This document shows positions 57,445-64,000 of a DNA stretch of 64,000 nt, one piece after another. Source of the DNA: Phyto melanocephala (Eukaryota; Arthropoda; Insecta; Diptera; Rhinophoridae); NCBI GenBank assembly GCA_941918925.1, contig OW799237.1:89625015-89689014 (forward strand), given 5' to 3'. The first letter of the stretch is position 1; the number at the start of each line of letters is the position of its first letter. The notes beneath the pieces are model-generated. The model saw only the letters and a program-made list of their open reading frames with translations, was not told the DNA's origin and ran no database searches. The translations under genes and the position numbers were made by a program.

Positions 57445-59042
57445 TAAAAGGAATAATTTATCAAAAATGTTCTATAGAAAGAAAATTTATCAAAAATCTT
57501 ATAGAGAAAGTAAATTTATCAGAAATTTTTTAAAAAAAGGAAATTTATCGAAAATTTTCTATATAAAAATTTTATAAAGGAAAAAAATTTATTAAAAATT
57601 TTCTATAGAAAGATAATTTATTGCAAAATTTCTATAGAAAGAAAAATTATATAAATTTTATAAAGAAAAATATTTTATAAAGAAATAAAATTTTTTAAAA
57701 ATTTTCTATAGTAACAAAATGTATCAATAATTTTCTTAAGAAAGAAAATTTATAAAAAATTTTATAAGGAAAAAAAATTTATCAAAATTTTCTATAGAAG
57801 GAAACTTTATTAAAAATTTTCTATTGAAAGAAAATTTATCAAAATTTTTTTATAGAAAGATAATTTATCAAAAATATTCTGTAGAAAAAATTGTATCAAA
57901 TATATGCTATAGAAAGAAAATTTACTAAACATTTTCTATAGAAGAAAATGTATTGAACATTTTCTTTAGAAAGAAAATGGAACATTAATTTTCTTTAGAA
58001 AAAAAAATTTTTTATAGAAAGAAAATTTATAAAAAACTTTCTATAGAAAGAAAATTAATGAAAAATTTTCTATACAAACAAAATGTATCAAACATTTATT
58101 ATAGAAAAAAAATTATTAACAATATTTTATAGGAAGAAAATTTATCAAAAGTTTTCTAAATAAAGAAAATTTATCAAAAAATTTCTTAGAAAAAAAATGT
58201 ATCATTAATTTTCTATAAAAAGAAAATGCATCTATGGAAAGAAAATTTATAAAAAATCTTTTAAAAAAAGCAAATTTAACAACAAATTTTTATAGAAAGA
58301 AAATTTATCAACAATTTTTCATAGAAAGAAATTGTATCAAAAATTTTCTATAGAAAAAAATTTATTAACAATATTTTATAGGAAGAAAATTTATCAAAAG
58401 TTCTCTAAATAAAGAAAATTTATCAAAAAATTTCTTAGAAAAAAAATGTATAATTAATTTTCTATAAAAAGAAAATTCATCAAAAATTTTCTATAAAAAA
58501 AAATAATTAAAAGCTTTATAAAGAACGAAAATTATAAAAAGTTTTCTATAGAAAGGAAATATATAAAAAATTTTATAAAGAAAATTTTTCAAAAATTGTA
58601 TACAAAAAATTTATCGAAAATTTTCTATAGGAGGAAAATTTATCAAATTTTTCCATAGAAAGAAAATTTATATAAAAAATTTTCTATAAAAACAAAATTT
58701 ATCAAACTTTTGTATAGAAAGATAATTTATCAACAATTTTCTATAGAAAGACAATATATCAAAATATTTTCTACCGAAAGAATCTTAATCAAATATGTTT
58801 TTTGATAAAAACTTTTCTCAAAAATTTTCTTTAAAATGAAGTTAACAAAAATTCTCTATAGAAAAAAAAAAATATTATCAAAAGTTTTCTATAGGAAAAA
58901 ATATTATTAAAAATTATCTATGAAAATTAAAATTTATTAATATTTTTTTTAGAAATAAAATCAATATAAAAATTTGTATAGAAAAAATTTTTTTTGCGAA
59001 GAGAATTTTTTCGAAACATACTCTATAGAACGGAAATATATA

Positions 59043-59574
59043 AAGGGTCCGCCATCTAACGTTTTTTTTTTCAACTAGTGCTTATTTCGTAAATGGTAAC
59101 ACTTAGTTCATGTCTGATTTGGCAGATAATTAGTTTTATCCTTCCGCTGAACGAATATGGTTGTGTATACGCTTGAACAACGCTGGGAAATATTGCCAAA
59201 AAAATCAACTTTTCAGATGAAGCTCATTTCGATCTTGGCGGGTATGTAAAAAGCAAAATTGTTGCATTTGCGGCACAGAAAACCCGCACGCATACATTGA
59301 AAAGCCGATACAACCAAAACGAGTCACTCTTTGGTGCGGATTTAGGTCCAGAGGTATAAATGGGTAATTTTTTCTTTGAAAATGAGCAAGGAGTGGCCGT
59401 TACAGTCAATGGCGATCGTTATCGAACCTTGTTGAATGAATTTTTGTTCACAAAAATTGAAGAGGAGTATATTGACAATATATGGTTTCAACAGGACGGC
59501 GTTACGTGCCACACAGCCGAAACTATACTTTTTTTTATAGCATTTAAAAAAAAAATTTTTTTTGGTGGACCCTT
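59043..59574 (+). mobile_element. Deleted mariner-like element inside the minisatellite
   Basis: Ends AAGGGTCCGCCATCTAACG and (reversed) AAGGGTCCACCAAAAAAAA, flanked by TA on both sides (59041-59042, 59575-59576). 532 bp against about 1.3 kb for a full mariner. It inserted after the array was formed. Confidence 0.88.
59157..59530 (+). pseudogene. mariner-like transposase, internally deleted and frameshifted
   Basis: Starts ATG at 59157 with MVVYTLEQRWEIL, the usual N-terminus before the DNA-binding helices. It then jumps, out of frame, to INFSDEAHFDLGGYVKSK, which holds the first catalytic Asp. A further frame change leads to GNFFFENEQGVAVTVNGDRY and then IDNIWFQQDGVTCHTAETI, which holds the second catalytic Asp. 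The helix-turn-helix domains and the C-terminus with the third Asp are deleted. It cannot encode an active enzyme, though the termini look usable by a related transposase. Confidence 0.88.
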
Positions 59575-59650
59575 TATATACAAAAATTTTCTACAGAAAG
59601 AAAATGTATTCAAAATGTTCTATACAATGACAATTTATGAAAAATTTATC

Positions 59651-61223
59651 TTTGTTATGCTCTAATGAAGAGTTGTACTCTAACTTTAAAAGTCAAGCTT
59701 TTAGACTGTTTTTTAGAGATCGCCCTATAGTATACCTAAATCTCTATATTTCTTTTAAAACTTTATTGTTCTCTTTCAGTCTATAAAAGTCCTGCCTATT
59801 TTCAACAGAATCAGTAAAATACATTGTTAGTTTAAACAAAGTTTTAAGACTTTAGTTTTCGAAGTTATCCAGTTATGCAACAAAAAGTATTTTCTGTTTT
59901 AATAGTTGTCTAGCCCACAGCTGCAATCACGCTTAATTTTGGCTTACTTTATCCTAAATACGTTTTCCTTTTAATTTCAACAATACGTTAATCTTTCCTT
60001 CACTCACATTTAACATTTGTAGTCTTAAGCTAATTGAAAGAAATTAGCTTTTAAGAAATTCTAAAAAAAGTTGTATTTAATGTAGATTTATTTTATATTT
60101 TAGTTTCTATAATTCTTCTTTTGTGATTTTAATTACATTAATCCAAATTTTTTTTTAATTTACATTTAATTACTGCAATTGCATTATACGTGTATAAACT
60201 GCAGAATGTAGGTGTATTCATTAGGGTGGTCCAACTGAGAATAAGTATAGTTGTTGGTTGCCTATTGGTAAAAATTTAACTGCCTTTTATTACATAAATA
60301 TATATAATAAAAATACTGAATCCCCCTCTTATTAGTTACCCTAAAGTCGTACTTTCCTTGCACTCGTACATTAACAACACATCTAATTTGCTGCTGGCGC
60401 ATACTACATTATATGTTTGTACGTATACATGTGTACATGAAAGTTCTCCTAACTATATTAATGCATCCATTTAGTGAATTCTCATGTTACATAATATTTA
60501 TGTCGAGGTGGTGGTAGACATCATTTTTCTCTTTATTTTTCTGTACAAATTATTTTTCATTACGATTTACTCAAGCATTACTCTTGTACATTCATTCTAC
60601 ATAGTTGTTAAGTAGTAATTAAAAGAAAATTGGGTATTGAAAAAGAAAAACAGAAAATTTGTTGAAAAAAAAAATAAAATAATTATATAAAAGAGAAAAG
60701 AACATTGTTTATTATTTTTTTGAAACCGAGCATAAGTATATTTAACTAAATTAAGTCAACTTAGTAAATGTATGTAGTAATAATACTTAGTAAAATCTAC
60801 TTTCAGGTAATTATATTTAAGCCAAATTGGGGATCATTTATGTAGAGGTACTACTTACACATGTTTAAGAAAAGTACGTTAAGTTTTATTATACAAGTTA
60901 TTATACTATTTTTCAAGGGTTATATTTGTATTATAATATTATTATTATTATATTTGTTTAGAAATCAAAACAAAAAAGCGGTAAGCGAAAATTTGTAATT
61001 ACAAATTTAGAAGTTTATTTCATTCCATTGTTATCACCATTACAAATTTTCGTAGAAGTAAATAACACTTAATCAGTTAGTAAGGGAAAAATAATAATTA
61101 TCCAGGCGAAGCAAAGATTCTAATTTTAAGGAGATGAAATTGTGTTCTTCGAAGATTTAAAAAAAAGTTTTAAGAAAAACGCATTTAAAGTTTCATAACG
61201 CATTATCACTGTGGACATGTGCT
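59651..61223. other. AT-rich spacer, no gene seen
   Basis: No supported coding sequence. GGGTGGTCCAACTGAGAATA at 60223 resembles the start of some fly repeats, but no matching end was found. Confidence 0.5.
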
Positions 61224-62207
61224 CACAGAAAAAAATAAATATGGATTTTAATTACGAAATTAATATTATTAATTAAAAAATTGTTTGATTTTGCTCCAAT
61301 CATCAAAATGATACTATTAATTAAATGAAAATTAAAAGTTTTAATTGAAAAAATATGGAGAAAAATATCAATTAAAACAGTATTAAAAAATTAATTGAAA
61401 TTTTCAATTATTTTCAAAAATGATTTTAATTAATTTAATCATGTCTTTATTTGAGATTTGGATTTTATAATATTAAAGCATTTATTATATCAATAATATA
61501 ATTTATTAAACCTGTATAAAGAAATACAAAAAAAATATTCTCTTTTTATATATATTTATTCTTAATATACATTTATATTACTAAGGAATCCATATTCTTA
61601 ATTACATTTCGTTACTTATATAATAAAATTAATGATAAGAAATAGAGTTCCACACACATGCACATACCATATCAAAAGCCGGATTTCCAAAAATAATTTT
61701 TAGCATCAATGACCTAAATATAAAAGAATATTAACCGGTAAAAAGGCTTGATCAGGCAGAGTGAAGAAATTCAACTAACTTACCTATTAAATAAGAATTC
61801 TGAGGAATATAAAGGCACACTATAAGTATGTAATGAATTTTGGCATACCTACAATTAAACCGAAACCATTTATTATATTTAAAGCAGAACATATTGTTAT
61901 ATATGTACATATGTGCACTTACCAGAACTTTCTCTTGCAGATTGGCGACAATTTTTCATTATTTCGCTCCTTGAGCAACAATTATATTAAATTTATTCTT
62001 AAAATTAAATTTTCAAGTAAATGTCATTTAAAAATATATTTTTTATATTTTGAAATTTTGTTCAACTGACAGAAATCTCTTTGTTTTTTGAAAATATTTA
62101 ATATCAATTAAAAAATTTAATTAAATTAATGAAAACTATAATTAGAATTCAAAAACAAATTAAAAATTTAATTAATTAAACAAATTTTAGCATTATTTTT
62201 TTCTGTG
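61224..62207. mobile_element. Unclassified inverted-repeat element, copy C
   Basis: Ends CACAGAAAAAAATAAATATG and (reversed) CACAGAAAAAAATAATGC. CT on both sides may be a 2-base duplication. It is the best preserved interior. It shares with copy A the blocks GCCGGATTTCC/TGAAAATAAT, AACTTACCTATTAAA, CTTACCAGAACTTTCTCTTG and CAACTGACAGAAATCTCT. No reading frame over 80 codons. Confidence 0.75.
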
Positions 62208-64000
62208 CTGAATAAAAAATTCTTTTCAATTTTATATAAATAATTGTTTTGAAGATGATAGTCCATAAATGACCTTAAGCTCATTTGCGCATATGGGCTA
62301 ATTCTTGCGTTACGGACATTACATTCGCACGCAAATTTGCTTGTTAAGATTGACACAGCTGGCGTTCACATTAGAATATTTTCATGAAATTTTTTGCCAA
62401 ATGCAGTTCTTTGGGAGTACTTTAAAATTTGTTCTAAACTTAAAGGTAAACTGTTTCTAAAAAAAAGTTATGCTAGCTTAAAGTTCCGTTACGGACGTTA
62501 CAAAAAATGGAAGTCGATTTTGAAGCTTATGTACATTTGTACATTTTTTTTTTAAGCTAATTTTGCATAATAAACAAAAAAAGTCCAAATACAAAAAATT
62601 AATTGGAATATATGACCATATCAATCCAGCTTAGAAAAGAAGGCTAAGTAGTCCCGTTAAACAATAATCTTAATTTTTGTCTGTTACGGACGTTAAGTTA
62701 CGGACGTTACACTTTTTCCATTAAACCAAATTGTGTATATGAAAAACCATTCATGCATTTAAAAATCTTTTTAACCTTGTAATTATTAATTTATTAGTTA
62801 CAAAAAAATTATAGAATATTTAATTTCTCTTATATTTATTTATATATTTGTTTATTTAACTGTTTAACATTGTATCTTATGCTTAATAGACCCAGCTGTT
62901 CGAGCTACTTTTATAGTATTGTCATTGGAAAAGCCTGAAAAATAATGATATGATTTAAGAGCTGGAATATTTTTTTACATTTATGCATGTTTTTGATATT
63001 TTGTCAGATGTATTTTTGACATAATTTGTGCATTTGAACTCATTTTAATTAATATGAATATATTTGTTCACCACGCGCGTTTATAATTGAAATGAAGTTT
63101 GATAAAATTTTGAAATCAAAGCAAGAATTTCTTAAAGATTTCTAACGGAAAATCCAGTACGTAAACACTGCATGCATTGGCGTACCGCCAAATATTTGAA
63201 GGGATCGCATGTTATTTGAACACACTTTTTGTTACTTTGAGGTGAAGTTTTTCGGATTCTCCTAGAGCAATTTTAAGCCCAGATTCAGATTTAGCAGGTG
63301 AAAATCCATTATAAATACTTACTTCCACCTCATAATATTAAAATAAAATTTTTGGGTATTTTCATGCCGTTACGAACGTTACAAACTTTGTTATTTATAT
63401 TTAAAAAAAGTGTAATAAGCGTAGTTCTTTTTTTTTCATCAGATTAAAGTGCATAAAAAACTCTGTTTATAAAGCTAGTTTGGAAAACAAAATTATTAAA
63501 ATTCATTCGGTTAAACTTAAAAAACCATATTTTCCGTTACGGACGTTACACACAGTGTACCCATTTTTAGTTCAAATTGTTAATATATATTAGATAACTT
63601 ACAAATATGATTTTTATCTTAAATAAAAGAAAATTAAAGAAATTAAAGTTTTGCTAAACGCTTAATACTGAAACGACTGTTTTGCCCACTTTTTTGACCA
63701 TGGAAAATACCATTTTTTACAAAAATAAATGAAAGCAAGAGTTACGTTTAGGTTAGCCTCTGCCAGGAACACACAAACCACCATAAAACCTTATTGCTTA
63801 TATATTTTGAAGCTTGAATATGTATCCTATTATTCCATTAACAAACATTTGGATTTTGGACAACCTTAAATTTCTGCCTTTGGTTTAAAAATTTTCGGAT
63901 TAGCCCATATGCAACACCCATTCGGAAAATTTTTGTTGCGGCCTTAAGTGTTGAAGTTGCGATCGCTTAAATTATTGTCTTAATACACTGCTTAAATTTA
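62208..64000. other. AT-rich region with six GTTACGGACGTTAC-type motifs
   Basis: No gene. The GC-containing motif (C)CGTTACGGACGTTAC recurs at 62307, 62486, 62682, 62697, 63366 and 63533, with small variations, in an otherwise AT-rich sequence, always in the same orientation. Confidence 0.6.

Larger units (their letters stand above)
57445..59650. repeat. AT-rich minisatellite array with CTATAG core
   Basis: About 1.6 kb plus a short right remnant of diverged units near 30 bases long, of the type AAATTTTCTATAGAAAGAAA followed by ATTTATCAA. The palindrome TTTCTATAGAAA is the most conserved part. A roughly 130-base stretch at 58101-58229 is repeated almost exactly at 58350-58481, a higher-order duplication. 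A mariner derivative (59043-59574) splits the array near its right end; array units resume at 59577 (TACAAAAATTTTCTACAGAA). Confidence 0.9.

Noticed and set aside
57341..57577. 78-codon Lys/Phe-rich frame at the start of the array
   Set aside because: Produced by the minisatellite units (repeated KKNLSKIFYRK-like text), not an independent gene.

Overview
This window is non-coding, AT-rich DNA from an insect, most likely a higher fly (Brachycera; a calyptrate or similar genome is plausible, but species is not decidable here). The evidence is the repeat content: INE-1/DINE-1-like rolling-circle elements (HINEs, non-autonomous Helentrons) carrying the TATACCC start, the CCCCATAAAGTATATAT and GTCCGTCTGTCCG blocks and the ACGCCCACTTTT motifs known from Drosophila INE-1, with mariner, hAT, Transib-like and LINE relatives typical of Diptera. 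No intact host protein gene, rRNA or tRNA gene was found. Almost every recognisable reading frame is transposon-derived and most are broken.

Layout. 1-1.35 kb: 3' end of a LINE reverse transcriptase. 1.375-2.94 kb: a canonical Helitron (TC...CTAG) with an unclassified 0.9 kb inverted-repeat element inside it; further copies of that element lie at 27.16-28.15 kb and 61.22-62.21 kb, and a decayed one at 10.79 kb. 3-9.8 kb: AT-rich spacer with a LINE 3' tail and a mariner fragment. 9.8-11.6 kb: an inverted copy of a second Helentron-like family, then a LINE relic. 12.3-22.07 kb: a stack of nested insertions. HINE copies lie inside one another, a 3.95 kb LOA/I-type LINE (endonuclease, reverse transcriptase, RNase H; one frameshift) lies inside one of them, and mariner-derived elements with a small MITE lie in the same stack. 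23.7-24.5 kb: a broken Ser/Asn/Thr-rich reading frame, the best candidate for a decayed host gene. 25.74-26.89 kb: a HINE holding a perfect hairpin MITE. 29.2-30.6 kb: a LINE relic. 32.3-34.1 kb: a hAT element with clear ends. 35.24-36.5 kb: a HINE. 37.58-39.2 kb: a Transib-like element with 5-bp target duplications. 39.3-40.9 kb: two direct copies of the second Helentron-like family. 42-43 kb: a possible spliced relic and an RNase H relic. 44.9-45.3 kb: a decayed relative of the LOA LINE. 47-48 kb: a hAT relic. 50.67-53.13 kb (+) and 54.49-55.95 kb (-): two inverted HINEs around a LINE relic. 57.45-59.65 kb: a large AT-rich tandem array centred on CTATAG, interrupted by a deleted mariner. 62.3-63.6 kb: six copies of a GTTACGGACGTTAC-type motif.

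The genes do not form a pathway; the window records successive transposition. Empty-site comparisons inside the window fix several insertion points and their order without any outside data. The items most worth following are the Transib-like element, the unclassified inverted-repeat family, the CTATAG array and the composite HINE/mariner elements.
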